From Montifringilla adamsi (Eukaryota; Chordata; Aves; Passeriformes; Passeridae): 64,000 bases of DNA. Below the pieces are notes generated by a model. That model had not been told where the DNA came from. It saw only the letters and a program-made list of their open reading frames with translations, and searched no databases. The stretch is from contig JAGGNK010000002.1 of assembly GCA_017590115.1 (NCBI GenBank), forward strand, positions 15,121,525 through 15,185,524, in the 5' to 3' direction. The first letter of the stretch is position 1; each line of letters begins with the position of its first letter. Below, one piece after another: positions 1 through 13,690 of the stretch. Made by a program: the position numbers and the translations under genes.

Positions 1-3000
1 TGTTCCTCTAAATCCTGTGCCACTTTTATTCATTTTTCCTAATTTATTTCATCATCCTAAAAGTGCAGGAGCCTAAACTGGGTGCAGTATTTAAACACAA
101 CTTCATCCATGGTGTACCCAGAGGTAAAATCCCTCCCCTGTTTCAGTCAGTGCATTTTTTCATATGTGTCTAAGCTCAGGTTGAGTTTTTCTCCATGGCA
201 TTTTATCCTGAGGCTCAGATTAACTCACTGGACCATCTCAAGTCTTTCCTAGAGTATTTGATTTCCCCGTTCTCCAAGTGTGCCCTACAGTCCTCAGTCC
301 TGAATGTGCAAAATGGGTTCGGCCACTTAAAAATTGAGTTCTTTGAGAAGTTCAAACCCACAAACAATCCAGATTGTGCTGTGTAATTGCCCTAGCACCA
401 TCATTATTTACATTTACATTTTCATCTTTCTTGCTGGAATCTGTCAATTTTATTTGCAGTGGCCTGATGTTTGATACCAGCAGAAACTTTTAATGAGGCG
501 CAGAAAGAAATTGTGGTAATTGCATGTCAAAAAATGAACCACCTGCCAATGGATGGGAATAATGAAAAGACAGAAAAACTTGGTTCAAAGGAAGCAATAG
601 GAAAAAAGATTAAGACTGTAATAATGCATGAAAATAATTGAATGGGGTCAAAGATGCTTGCAAGGTGAAAATGAGGATTTTTACTCAGTTGCAGAAGAAG
701 ACAAAGTGTAAATACTGTAAATTTCCTACTCAGTTCCAACAGGAAAAGGAGAAGAGACTCTCCTCTCTGTCCATGGAGGGATCTCTTGGCAGTGCTGAGT
801 CTCAGAACCTCAGAGGGTGAAGACACTGAGCTCAAATTTGACAGCTGAATCCCAGATAAAATATTTTATGGATTCCACACCTATAGGATCAGGCTTCATC
901 TATGGTTTTTCCTCAGTAGTGATTTTTTTAAAGACATTCTTTCATTCTAAAAGCAGAAACCCCACAAATTCCCCCCTTGCTCTGGTTAATAAATGCATTT
1001 GGCGGGGAAGGGATGCAATCAGAGCTTTCTGGGAGGTTTTGGGGATGCAATCACGGCCAGACCAGATCGTTTCCTAGAGGTGAAGTTTTGCATAATGCCT
1101 CCACAGCATTATTACTCCACCAGGAATCCCCTGGCTTTCCTTTGGAAGTTAATTAGAGTCTGTGCAGGGAATGAGTCAGACAGAATTGTGTGGCTGAGAG
1201 TGTGTGTTGATTACAGCACTGAAATCATCCTAATGGCTTCTCTGTCTGCTGCTAAAAGCAATTACTGGCTGGTAAATTTTTAAGCTGTGAAATGTAATTT
1301 TAAGAAATACTTTGCTTAAAATAACATTATGAAAATAATATACACAAAGAAGTGGTGGCCTTCATGCTCTGCCATGTTTTCAGCTGAGCAGTTTTTTTGG
1401 AGACAGTGACTCCAGGACCTGGATTTGGGAGAGACTTTTTGGGAAAATATGGAAATAAATTCACTGAATTGAAAATGGTGGGGAGGTGTAAATCCTTTAT
1501 AATGTTACAGATGGCAGAAATTGGTTTGAAATATTTGTAAAAGTGAAGGACATGCCTTTTAAAGATCTAAAGATCTGAACATGAGGGTGTTCATTCCCTC
1601 ACCCACTGAGCCAAGCATTGCCTTTTGACTCATGTACTTTGCCTTTCATGAAAATGAGCAAATTCAGGGTTGAAGTGAACCAGGCATGAAAAAACAGATT
1701 TTTTTTTTTCCCCGCTTTCTTTCCATCTGAGAGAGCCCAAGCAAAAGCCTTTTCAGGCTCCTGGGTGGCTGACTTGCAACAGTTCTCAATAGGAGATTGT
1801 GATGGAAAGCTGAGCATGGGAGACTTTGGTGAGGCTTTTCTCACAGAATGCTGTGGATTTTACAGGCAGATAGGGATAATCTTCCTGTGGAGATTTCACT
1901 CACATTAATAGTACTTTGAATAATGGTGTGATGGCTATAGGGCTCTCCCAGATGCTATCAGAGGATATATTATCCTACTGGTGCCTGTATATTTTATTTT
2001 CCACTGTGTGGTGATTAGCTTTCAATTTTTTAGTTAATTCCTTTTATAGATCAGCTGTGATTCAACAAAGCGATGTTTATTAGTAATTATCACAAAGCCT
2101 TTTTGTGTATATATATTTATTTTCAAAGAAGGAAATGATGGCAGCATGGATGGATTGTGCATGGATTTGCACTTTCCTAATTTGGTTTTGCCAGGAAAAG
2201 AAAAGGTTCCTCTGAAGTTCAGGTCTGAGTCAGGAAGAAGCTGTGGTGCTGTAGCATTCCTGCAGCTCCAGTTGAAAGGCTGGGAATTACAGAATGACTG
2301 ATATTTCAGATGAGCCATTTAAAGTCATCACAACGTAGCAGGAAAGTGATGACTACAACTGACAAATCCATGTTTTCTTCAGAGTGCTGTGGTTCATTTT
2401 AGCAGCAGTCAAGAAGTAAGAGGTGCTTTCTCCCTTTTAGAAAAGCATTTCCTTTTTAAACCAACACTTTAAGGCTTATCCCAGGTTGACAGCAGCAGCA
2501 GACTTCCCTCAGAAGTTCCCCTTTGTTGTGGTGCCTCCTGCACTGTTTAGCCTCCCTGTTTACTTTAAGGAAGAAAGGATCTTGTTTTGGGGAAGCAGGA
2601 TTTGTTTTACCTCCTTCCTGAGCCCTGCTGCAGTTCTGCCACGCCGTCACCTGGAGCTGGGCTGGCACCATCCAACCTCTGCCAGAACTGGCTCAGAAAA
2701 ACTGAGCAGCCTGTCTGGGACGTCAGAGCACACAAATTAAAGCTCTATAGAGGTTTAATGCTTGTGATCCTGTAGTGAGGGCAGCTTCCCACACCTTTTC
2801 CCAGACCTTCCCCTCTCTGGTGCTAGCTGGGCTCACAGGAGCCGCTCCCCAAACCCCTGAAGCCTCTTTCCAGTGGTTGTGTCCCACCTTCACCCTTCAA
2901 CTTGCAGCTTCCAAGTCCTGCTACATTCCACATTACTAAACATTTCCTCTAAAACCTCTGAGGGCAGAAAAGCTCAACGCTTTGGTTTGCAAAATTTCTG

Positions 3001-6000
3001 CTTAAATGCAGGATTCTCTCTTTGCTTGCTGGAAAACTCAAATTTCAAGAGGCTGTTGGAGAGCAGGACCCTGTTAGCAGAGTCATTACTGTCTGTGTTC
3101 CCTGCAGAATGACTTGCTCCTTCACAGGGATTGCTGTGACATGCACAGGTCTCTTGGTATTTAAAGCAAACTTAGGAATGTTTCAACAGCTGAGGTTGGT
3201 CACACGGAGACCTCCTGTGCTCCCTCTGTCTCCCTCCTCCCTCTTGTTCTGCCATTGGAACAAACACAGAACAAGCTCAGCATCCAGGTGTGAGCACTGC
3301 ATATGTGTTCTCTCTTTAGTCCCTATCATTTCATATTATTACTGTTTTCCAAGTATTTTTCTTGTTGTTTTCCAAGAAGGTTCCCAGCTTCCCTTTCCCC
3401 CGCCTTCATTTTCCTCAGCCTGTTACTCTGCTGACACATTCCCTGGAAACCACTAATTTGGAAATTAAGTTTTATAGCTGAACCCTGGAATTACTTTAGA
3501 GGGAGGAAAATCCATGCAGGTATGAAATAATTGGTGAGAGAGAGTTACTGTGAATTATGTGCTGTGGCAGGAGCTGATGGGGTGCAGATCAGCCCTTATT
3601 GGATTTTCTTTGTGCAGCCATTTAGCCACTCATTTTTCATCTGTTAACAATACAGTTCCATTTTGATAAGAAGTTTAATTTGTCTGCTAATGATTCATTT
3701 CTATACTTGGATATCTACATCAATTAGGAAGCTGAAGCCTGTACACAGTAGAGGAAAAATATTGGGAAAAGAACATGATGGAGTTTAAGCACAATATTCA
3801 TCAGAACTGTTTTACAAATAATTGCCCAATTTGAGCATTATATGTTCTTTTGTTAAGCCATATTACACACAAGAACATTTGTCTCTTGTCTGCTGAGTTG
3901 AAAATACAATTTAAAATAAGTAACTCCTTGCTGGAGGAGATCAGGAGGATGCTTTCACAGGAATTGTCTGGATCATTGTCTCCAGTGGAAGTGGCAGCAG
4001 CCAGCTGATGTAATAAATTGGGGGACAATAAGAGTTTGGTACGAGCTGTTCTACTGAAGTCATTCTAAAAGTTCTGATACTAAACCAAACAAAATGCAAC
4101 AAAGCCTCACATGTGAGCTAACAGGTATGTAATAGTTTGTTCAAGTCAGTCCCAAAACCAGAGGGACAGAAGACTGCAAATGAGATATCAGTCTTTAAAA
4201 GGGATTATCACCTGACCAAGGTATAGTGGAGAAATAAATCCGATTTCCCTGCTGGGCAAGTTTGGCAAGTTTTGCTGTTAAGAATTAGGATTTACATGAA
4301 AAAATGATATGTTGGGAAGAATCAATAAGGCTTTTACAAATGGGCACATTGCCTTCTAAATCAGACTTCTTTGTGGGAGTTGTTAGTCCTTGATCAGCTG
4401 ATGGTGTTTCACATCTCAGAATGATGTAATGGGCAATTCTTGTCTTAGCTCAGTAAGATTCCTTTAATTTTTATACACAAGTTTAGTTGCAGCTGAGTGC
4501 TGTTAGAATTCACTAAATAAGGGCTTATTTTCCCCCTGCCTCATTCATGAGAATAGCAAATTCCTTTTCCTTGAAAAAGGAGTGTGAAATTTTAATTTTG
4601 TATTTCCCATCTTTTACTGCTTCCTGATGGAGGAGTTCTAAGAGTTACACTAAAACTTATGTTCAACCTTTACTCCTTGAAGTATTTGTGTGTTTGGAAT
4701 TTTAATGTGCAACCTTGTGGCTGCAATCTGTGTGCATTGGAGGGAAGAGTTTTTGTTCTGCTTGTTTTTTAGAGTGTAAGACCTGAGGATCAATGAGTTT
4801 TTGAAAAAAAAAATTAAGTCAAATTTTGAAATAACTTTTACATAGCTCCAAGCTTTTTTTATGCACAACCCCCAGTTCCAGTTCTTTACACTCAGAGACC
4901 TTGCTGCCTTTATCCTTCCAATACTGCACATTTGTGCAAATCATTTTGCCTTCAGATCTACCTCTGTTAGTGCATTTTTGGTATTTATAGTCTTACTAGT
5001 TGTGAATAAAGTTTCACAGCCCTGAAAAAACTTATGTGGAAGTTGAATAAAGTCTGAGGTAATAGCAAATCATTCTGTGTTATATAACAAGCACTGCAAG
5101 TCTGCTAGAAAAATGTGATAACTTTGGTAATCTGATAAATTGATAAACGTGACAATACCCAATTTTACACTGTATTAATATAATGTGATGTGAAAAAGTG
5201 CCTGGTTAACCCAGAAATTATGCTGGCAACTTACACTGGTAGCTGCAGATCTGCTAAATTCTGTGGCAGTGAATTAAATATCTCCTAAGGCACTCGAAAC
5301 CTGACAAGGCAGAGGATAATTCTTCTGAAAGCTTGTAGGAGCAGATGTAGCAGGGAAAGAGAACTGTCCCTATGGGATCCCTCACTTGTTATCTACAACT
5401 CCACTTTATTATTTTCCTTGTGTATGGGTCTGTCATAAAGAAAGATCTGTTGATCAGTCACACTCGAGGTTCTGCCATCACTGCTACTACTCCTCCTCAG
5501 GTTTTTTTTTCTTCCAAGGAAGTTTCCTTGATGTAAAACCACTGATTTGTGATAAATCTTGAAATCAGAGTTGCAGTGAGCTGAGCAGAAAATCAGAGCA
5601 CCCTCAATATGATCATCTAAATCTTGTGATTTGCATTTTTTTTTCTGGGAAATGAGGGGCTGAAAAATGCTGATGGAGCAGGATGCCTTGCATAAAATAC
5701 CTGGAAGTGGGAACTAATTTTTCTGAGTGGTGCTGGGAGAAGGCTGCTCTGTTGATTTGATTGTGACCTTTAAGATCTTATTTGAGATTTTGCATGCTTT
5801 TACAAAAATTAATTAAGCAAGATGAGTCTGCAGCTAATTCTTGTGTCAGTGGGTGGGAGTGGAAGATGAATCTCTCCCTCTGTTTTGGCTACTTTTAGGT
5901 GTAGTGGTTTTTAGGGAAGAAAGAGTTGGAATAGGGTTAAAACGTGTGAACTTGTAGGTCTGGGTTAAAAGACAATCCAGTATGGCACTCCAGACTTTTA

Positions 6001-8578
6001 AAATATGAAATAATTAATACAATCAGCTTGTAGGATGTGCCTCAAGTCATTTATACATGACAAAAACTGAGCAGAATGGTTTTGCTTAGCAGCAATAAAA
6101 CTGATTATTAAGGAAACTTTGACAGATTTATAATAGAAAAGGAGGAAATCACCACAGATTTTTAATTAATTTTAGTATGAGTAAATTAAAATATGAAAAA
6201 TTTATCTCCCAATTCACTTGAGCTTTGAGTATTTCCCTTCCTCCCAGCCCCTCTTAGTGCTGTCAGGAGTCCTCTTGGAGTATTCAGGCTCTTCCCTTTT
6301 CCACTCCTCTTTTTTTGATTTATCTTTTTCCCCTGAACTGATGACTCTCCTCACAGTAGCAGTAATCTGTTAATAGTCCCCAGATGGCACGGCCTGTTGT
6401 ATTTCTGTATTTCATTCATTTCCTACTGGTCTAGTTCTCAGTCTCACAGATCTCCTCAGACAATATTTCAGCCTTTTTATTGATGCAGCCTTTTAAGTTT
6501 CTTGTTAATGTGTTTCATGAGCACACCCTGCCTGCTATGACTATGGAAATGAAAGGGAGCAGTTTGGGTGGAATGTGAAAGAAGCCAATTTTTAAAAGGC
6601 AGGGAAAAGGGAAAATAACGTCATGAGACTTGGAAGGTGAAGTGGTGGAGTAGCTATAAAGAGTTTGGAGGTGGATTCCCAGAGAGACTTGATGTTTTTC
6701 AAGAGAGAGGGAAGCAAAGGCTGCTTAAGATGAGAAACGACTGAGTAATTAAAGGACAAGAAGAGTGAGACTGAAAGAGGAAATCAATTTGTGTGTGTGA
6801 GTCTTCACAAAATGGAACTGAGAGACAAGTCTAAATTTGAAGAAAATTTTAATCAGTTTCTACCTTTAAGGTATAGCAGCAAATCCAGCAGCAGACAAAG
6901 AAAACAATTTAAAGTTCCAAGCAGGCCTTGCTCACATCTTTAGCAGTTGGTATCCCTGAGATGAGCAGGGTAAAATCACAGGAGTTTTCCTGGAGGATGC
7001 CCCTGCCATGAGGAGTCTTTCAGCTGAGGTGTGATGCTCTAAAACACAGCAGAGGGGTGCTTCACATCAGCTTGTCTGTGCTTCTGGAAAGGCAGACTTT
7101 GCACTGAAGCTAGGGGTGAAAAATCTGAGCTGTTTTCCATCCAGGTGGATGGTTCAGAGCTACTGCAGCTGCAGGAGCACCTTATCCCCACCTTGCCTGT
7201 GGAATGAGACAGAAATTAGAATTCCTCATGGTGTAGTCCAGGATGGCTTTCAGTTATGGAAACAATGCTGAGATGCTTCATGTATTGATGGGATATTACA
7301 GTTGTACATCTTCCTGAAGTGTTTCAGATTTTTTCCTTACTGCATTTAGAAGTTGACTCTTCCATGGACCCCTCAGAGATTGAGGCTGTGGAGGCACGGA
7401 GCCCTGGGGATGGCACAGAGCAGCGGGAGAGAAAAGGCTGTAGGAGAGTTCTGAGAACCCTTTGGGCTGAAGTTATTGAAAAACAAGGGCTGGGAAAAAT
7501 CTTATGCTAGTGCACATCTAAATTTTGGAGAAATATGTAGTAAAATGTATTTTTGGTTTATCAACTTGGCAATGAAGCCTGTGGAGGGGATGAATTTTGA
7601 CGCTGTTTGGGAGGAGAGAAAAATGGCAACGGCGCATGCATGGAGTGGAATTAAAATTGTTTGGAAGGGGATGGAGTGGAGATTGCACAGAGGGATGGAC
7701 TGCAAATTGTAGCATGCCTGCATCATTACTGTGCTCTCAGCAGCCTCCCAGCTGAGCCTCAGTGGAAATGGCACCAGAAATTGCAGGTTAGGAAGCAGGA
7801 ATGGAGCTGAGGTTGCAGGATGCAAATGGCAGAAACAGAAGGGTCCCTCTCCAAACTGAGGTACTGAGATAAAGAAACGGGAGTACAGAGGATTAAACTG
7901 AAAAAGACAAGATAACATTTGCAAAATGAACAAGAGATGTGTGGGAAAACAAGGGGAGTTAAAGAGCAAGCGACAGAATGTGTGAATACATAATACAGAG
8001 TAATTTGAATTTTTTGGCATGAAGAATGTGATAAAGATGTGTTAGACCAAGTGGATGTAATTTTCCATGTCTCATTTGCGGTACTTGGAATTTATTTTGA
8101 TTATGAACGCTTGCAAACTAAAATGCATTAGAGGAAAATGTGGCTTGAACAGTGCTTATTGCAAATATTGAGAGATTCTTTTCCAAAATCAGAGGGTGAA
8201 GGGCATGTCATAAATTTCCCTTTATTCTCTCAGAGCCCATTAATATTTGGTGGAGGATCAGGTAGTGTGTGAGCTCCATTTCACTTCTGCTTAGAGAAGT
8301 TTCTAATTTTTCCTAGTTAATTAAGCCCATACATGAAAGCCGTGAACAGACACAGGACCCATTTCTAGTTCTCCTGCTGCTCTTTGGTGTGATTTGATGA
8401 AAATTGCTTTACATCTCTTTGGTTCAGTTTTCCTACCTGTGAAATAGGGAATTATAATGAGATCTGAGCTTTGCTAACAGAGAAAGTGCATCAGAACATG
8501 CAGGAAAGAGCTGGAGAGCAGCACCACCACCCTTTCCAGCAGGAGGGTGATTGCAGCTGTGGAAGGTGCTCTGGTCTC

Positions 8579-8608
8579 AAAAAAAAAGTTGTTTTTTTTT
8601 TTTTTTAA
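8579..8608. repeat. A-run/T-run simple repeat
   Basis: A run of A is followed, after a short spacer (gttg), by about 16 T. The two runs can pair as a hairpin. It is low-complexity intron sequence with no other visible role. Confidence 0.7.
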
Positions 8609-11158
8609 GGTGAATTTTGTCTTTCCCATTGTGTTTTCTCTGTTGGACAGGCTTCAAAGAGGAGAGGTGTCATTTCAGTGAGGTTTAAAAAGATTAACAA
8701 CATCCATATTCATTGTAAGAAATGAGATCCTTACCAAGGGCTGAACTCTGAATTCTGACTCTGCCTCTTCTCAGCCTGGTTCTTCTTTGTGCACTTTTAA
8801 CTAAAATTCTAAAATAAATGTCTATATTCTCAAAGGAGCTTTGCTCCAGTCTGAAGCCCCTCCTCAGACTGGCAGGCCTGGTGTCTCCAGCAGGATTTGG
8901 TGGTGTTTGCAGCAGCTTTGTGTGTGGCCATGGAAGCCAAACCCCCCTGCTCCAGTCAGTACAGGGACACCACATCCCTACTGTCCCCAGGCCCTGGAAA
9001 TGGAATTCCCTTTCTCCAGGAGCCATTCCACACAGATCAGAATCTTCTCTGATTCTCAGTCAGTGAATTTGAACACTGAGTCAAATTCAGGTTTTTTTAC
9101 TTATAAGAGGAGATCCTTTGACTGTCTTTTTTCCCTTTTCTTTCGTAAGCAACAGCTAAATTCAGCACTCTTTGGGTTGAAAAAGAAGTGTGTGAGAACA
9201 TGGCATATGGCTGCTTGCCTGAGAACTGTGCCTCGTGTTTACTGAGAGAAATTATAATGTGTTCTTGGCATTCATTGTAATTCAGCTTAACTGGGAGCCT
9301 GCCAGAACCCAATCAAAATGTGTTCACAGTATATCCAAAATATGGCACAATTGCCAACTTTGTAGTAGCAAGATGTAACAACCTGTTTGACAAAGAAACG
9401 TGAAATTTTCCCAACATGCAAAACAAACTCGTTACAGGTTGTTTTCAGCCTATTTAGCACCCTTTTAAAAGGTATTTTTGTAATAGAACTGGAGTGCCAT
9501 AGAGTCCATACAAGACCATTTCAATAAAATTTGGAGTTTGATTGGGCATTTATAGCTGCAAAAAGGGAGGGGAAAATGCCTTAGCTTGTCCTCTGATGAG
9601 CTATACCACTGGATTCCTTGTTCAAATATGGGTGATCACTTCATTTTCGAGCCAGTGGAACTGACAGAATTGTCTCCTCCTGACTCTGAAAGGGGAGGTG
9701 GAGGCAGCTGAGCACCTTTTGAAGGTGTTTAATCATAAAACTGATGAAAAGAACATCCACTGAAGTACCATCTGTTATCAGTCAGGTCTCCAAGGATTTT
9801 TCCTTCAATCCTGGGAGAAGAAACTTGTTTTGACCTTTTGTCTTTCCATATGTAGAGCCAAATCTCTTTGATTTCAGTTCAGACACTGTGTATTTACCAA
9901 CCTGACCTTGCTGAGACAGACTTGTCCAGGAAAAATGGAAATAGGAATTTCTTTAATGTCTCTGTCTCACATTGCTGTCCCTGGGCTGAAAAGTGCCCAG
10001 CAGGGCACCTGCACCTCTCTTGGCTCCTCACTGGCTCCAGGTCTCCAGAGCTGACCCAACCATCAGTCATGGTCTGGAATTTTTTCTCATCTCTTTGTGG
10101 TCAGTAACTTCACTTTGAAATGTGACCACTGTTCTCATATTTCTATCCCCTGGTGATTTTTTTTTTTCCCCCTCAGTCCACTGAAAAGCTGTGAGTCCCT
10201 AAAAGGTTATGCAGTATTTTTCTGAGTAAACTAATATTTATGGACAATTTTTTGTAACAAATTTCTTGAAGTACTATTCGAAGGCTATGACAGAGGAAGA
10301 CAGTGAATAGATTGAGATGGAATATGAAATTTTCTTTAGTGTTTAAGTCTTTCTTCAACCAGCAGCCTACTAGAATTACAAGGAATGTACTTTCTTTACA
10401 AGCAAGTGTTAAGTCACAGCACATCAAGTTCCTAGAGTGGAAAAACATTGAGAGGGGTGCACTGGTCAGTTCTGGAAGATGTAAATACACTAACAAAAAT
10501 CATCTTTACTGAGGAAATTGGCACTCATGTGTACCAGGAAGTATCAGGGGAAGCATTAATTCCTGTAGGGGATTTTTCAAAATGGAGGAGGCTCTAAGTG
10601 AGGTATAAATTTTCTGTGGGGTGTCCTTCCAGAGACAGGAATTTCGATCTGTGAAATTGGATGGGACCATCTCCAAAGCTTTGGGCAGCGTGGGCTCAGC
10701 CCTGCACTGCTCTGCGTGCTCTGGCCACGCTCCAGAAGAGCACTTAAGTTTGATTTGAATCGTGAATATTCCCATGAAATCAATTGGAGGATTAGCATTT
10801 TACAGAGAAGTGAGGCAGGCATTTAAGTTCTTGGTTGAATCAAGGCCGTGCTCTCACAAATCATCACTGCAGTGCTTCCTGTATTAAATAATGGCTGGTA
10901 CCACGGAGAGGAGCCTCCACAATCACACCAGAATTCATTAAAAAAAAAAAAAGTTTGTTATCTTTGTGTCCAGTGGCCTTTTCCATGGAAGGGGAGATCT
11001 TTGGGTTGGAACTTTAGTTCCAGATGTGATTTTCACAGATTCCAATTATCTGACAAGCATCAGACTGGAGATAAATCTAATTAAACTTCTATTTTAAAAG
11101 AAAATGTGCTTGGTTTGGAGAGCTGTACAGGCTGGCAGCTGTTTCAGTTATGAAATTA

Positions 11159-11283
11159 AACAATCACAGAATATGTCAAGTTGGAAGGGACCCACCAGGG
11201 TCAGCTCCTGGCCCTGCACAGGACCATCCCCAAAAATCCCACCCTGTGCCCGAGAGCGTTGTCCAAACCCTTCTTGAGATGCA
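11159..11283 (-). mobile_element. CR1 LINE 3' end fragment
   Basis: On the + strand this reads atcacagaatatgtcaagtt, then ggaagggacccaccagggtc, then a 'ctcctggccctgcacagga' stretch and 'gagagcgttgtccaaaccc'. That is the reverse complement of the typical avian CR1 3' untranslated end, so the element lies on the minus strand. It is truncated, as nearly all CR1 copies are, and carries no coding capacity. Downstream of about 11283 the match fades. Assignment is by recognition of the family sequence, not by a database search. Confidence 0.85.
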
Positions 11284-12884
11284 TCTCAAAAAGATTTCCT
11301 GTAACTGTCAAGGATTTAACCTGAAAAGTAGGAGCTGCTGAATAACAGTGGCTCAGGAGTGAGGTAGACATAGAAAGTACAAAGTTTTGTACAAAAACAG
11401 AGGGAAATGACAGAATGTAGAGCAGAATATCTTGGCTGATCAAGCCTTGGATTTCTGGTGGCAGACATGGAGATAGTAAAGTGATTAGGTTTGAAGTCCT
11501 GAATTTTAATTAAATTTTATAGTATTATATAAATTCTGCATCAGAAACTTGGTTAGCAGGATTATCACAATACAGTCTTAGAGAAAAATTAAAAATAATA
11601 TCATCATCATCAACAACATTTATTTGATGTATGAGTTTTCATATGTGCATTGCTTCAGATCTGTTAAATTTTAATTCATATTAGTATGGCACTAAGATGG
11701 CTTTAAAGAAAGTACTGGTTCTCATAGGGAGCAAAATTGCAAGAAAACAAAGTGCAAATTGATTAACTTCAGCATTTCTAGTAACAATAATCACATAACC
11801 ATCAGTTCTGGATTCTCACAGCAGCACTGGGAAGTGAGGACACAAATCATGGCAGGACCATCAGGGTCTGACCTCTGCACTCCACTAATTGTGAGGATTT
11901 TTGCCCAAAGCAGGAGGAATCAGAGCAGCAAGGAGCCTCTGTGACCCTCACTAGTGCAGCCACTCCGTGCAATATAACTCTGACTTGGGAAATAATACAG
12001 ATCCTGAAGCCCTCTAGAGGAAATACTAATTTTTCATTCTGTCCCTGAAAATGACTAAAGTAAGTCAAGGACATTCAAGTTTTGTAAATGACTTTTAGCA
12101 GTTTTGCAAGCACCTTTTCTTTTTCTTTTAAGTTAGAATCTGCAAATTGCTCACAGGGAGCAAACAACATGGTTAGATGTGTGTTAAAGGTCATAATTTG
12201 AATTTTTCCAGACCACTGATACATTTTTAGGGAAAAGAAACACTGGATAGTATTGTTAATTTGTCTACTATTATCAAGTTACTGAAACTACATTTGAGAA
12301 TGTAACTTGTTGATAAAAGGATAGCAAAGGAAAAGTCCAAATTCAATCTTAAACAGCTGCTGTGTTTAAGATAAAATTGACAACTTTTTGTTTCTGAAGT
12401 CCTTTAAATTCTCAATTACAGAGGCCATGAACTAGGGAGGGATATGTGGTAGAGATGTCTTATCTGAAGTAGATCTCTTCAAAGCTTTTAAAATGGGGTA
12501 TCTTAATATATGTAAAATATATGAAATAACTGAATTAATTTTCAGATTGAAGGTAATCAATAGTTTGTGCTCACTTCAGGGAAATAATGCACTTAACCTT
12601 TAATTTTTAAAAGAGACCAATTAAGACTGTGCAATGTGATTAATGCAATCTGAAATGATTTCACACGAGTGAATCCATTTCCATAATTCTTTCCCTGTGC
12701 CGGTTTTGCATTTTGGGACTGAGGTTGGGAATGCCTGGAGCTGGGTTTGGGGTCGTTTGTGGGGTGGGTGTTTGGCTCCCAGATCCACCTGGAGCCACGG
12801 TGGGAACCCATACAATTCCAGCAGAAACTGGAGCCAGCAGTGAAATCCTCTTATGCCATGAAGCCATCCCTGCCCAGGGCTGGA

Positions 12885-13403
12885 GCCAGACTGGAGGTGC
12901 CAGTCCCCCTCGGCCCCGGTGTCCACCCTGCCCAGTCCTCTCGGCCCAGTGTCCCCTCAGCCCAGGTGTTGACCCTGGCCCTGGTTTCCCCTCAGGCACA
13001 GTGTCCACCTTGCCCAGTCCCCTCGGCCCCAGTGTCCCCTCTACCCAGTCCCCTCAGCCCTGGTGTGTGCCCCCTCAGCCCAGGTGTTGCCCCGGCCCCG
13101 GTGTCCCCTCAGCCCCAGTGTCCACCCTGCCCAGTCCCCTCGGCGCCAGGCTGGAGGTGCCAATCCCCCTTGGCCCCGGTGTCCCCTCTGCCCAGTCCCC
13201 TCAGCCCTGGTGTGTCCCCCCTCAGGCCAGGTGTTGCCCCGGCCCGGTGTCCCCTCAGCCCCAGTGTCCACCCTGCCCAGTCCCCTCGGCCCCAGTGTCC
13301 CCCCTCAGCCCTGGTGTCCCCCATGTCCAGTCCCCTCAGCCCCAGTGTGTCCCCTCAGCCCAGGTGTTGCCCCAGCCCCGGTGTCCCCTCAGCCCCGCTG
13401 TCC
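12885..13403. repeat. C-rich minisatellite (ccccagtgtcccctcagcc type)
   Basis: About 520 bp of imperfect tandem repeats are built from short blocks such as cccagtcccctcggcccc, agtgtcccctcagcc and caggtgttgccccggcc. There is higher-order structure: the block gccag-ctggaggtgcca occurs at 12885 and again at 13145, 260 bp apart, and the block caggtgttg recurs near 12963, 13081, 13228 and 13361, roughly 120-150 bp apart. The C strand is on top, so the bottom strand is G-rich with many GGG/GGGG runs and could form G-quadruplexes. All three + frames are open through it (up to 257 codons), because the repeat has no stop triplets; the predicted Pro/Ser-rich peptides are a composition artefact. It is followed at once by an LTR-like segment. 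Confidence 0.9.
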
Positions 13404-13458
13404 CCTGGCCAGGCCGCAGCACCAACCACACCTCAGCACTCCCAAAATCCTCTCAGCA

Positions 13459-13690
13459 CTGGGGGCATCCTTTTGGGGCTACCTAAAAACAGAGGTCAGG
13501 CAAAATTAAGGGAATAAAAAGTGGTTTTATTTATTGAAGGGCCTTCAGGTACATTTGGGGCAGATGAACTCCCCCGGGACCTACACCCACAATGGAGGGG
13601 GTCACAGGTTTTCACACTTTTCTGAGTTTGGTCAATTTGCATATTGGGGATTAATGTCCCAATTACAGCTTCAGGTAATGAAGTAATTTT
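13459..13690 (-). mobile_element. LTR fragment, probable ERVL-like solo LTR (minus strand)
   Basis: Read on the minus strand, the segment contains a stretch ending in 'gtgaaaacctgtgaccccct', then a 'ctgaaggcccttcaataaataaa' type polyadenylation signal (the + strand shows ttttatttattgaagg at about 13525-13540), and then a T-rich, C-rich tail to a possible LTR end near 13459. This order (U3, AATAAA, short U5) is that of an avian endogenous retrovirus LTR, and it resembles ERVL-type LTRs I recognise from songbirds. An octamer ATTTGCAT sits at 13635-13642. No retroviral gene is seen on either side, so a solo or truncated LTR is likely. Borders are uncertain, and the U3 side may extend to about 13860. 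Confidence 0.5.

Noticed and set aside
7502..8020. 172-codon minus-strand open frame
   Set aside because: The sequence looks like chance translation of a purine-rich region; no domain or homolog is recognised.
12885..13403. CRISPR-like array
   Set aside because: Repeats are contiguous, variable in length and lack unique spacers; the genome is vertebrate.
12713..13517. Three overlapping long + strand frames (257, 256 and 148 codons) rich in Pro and Ser
   Set aside because: All three frames are open because the minisatellite lacks stop triplets; there are no splice borders or known domains.
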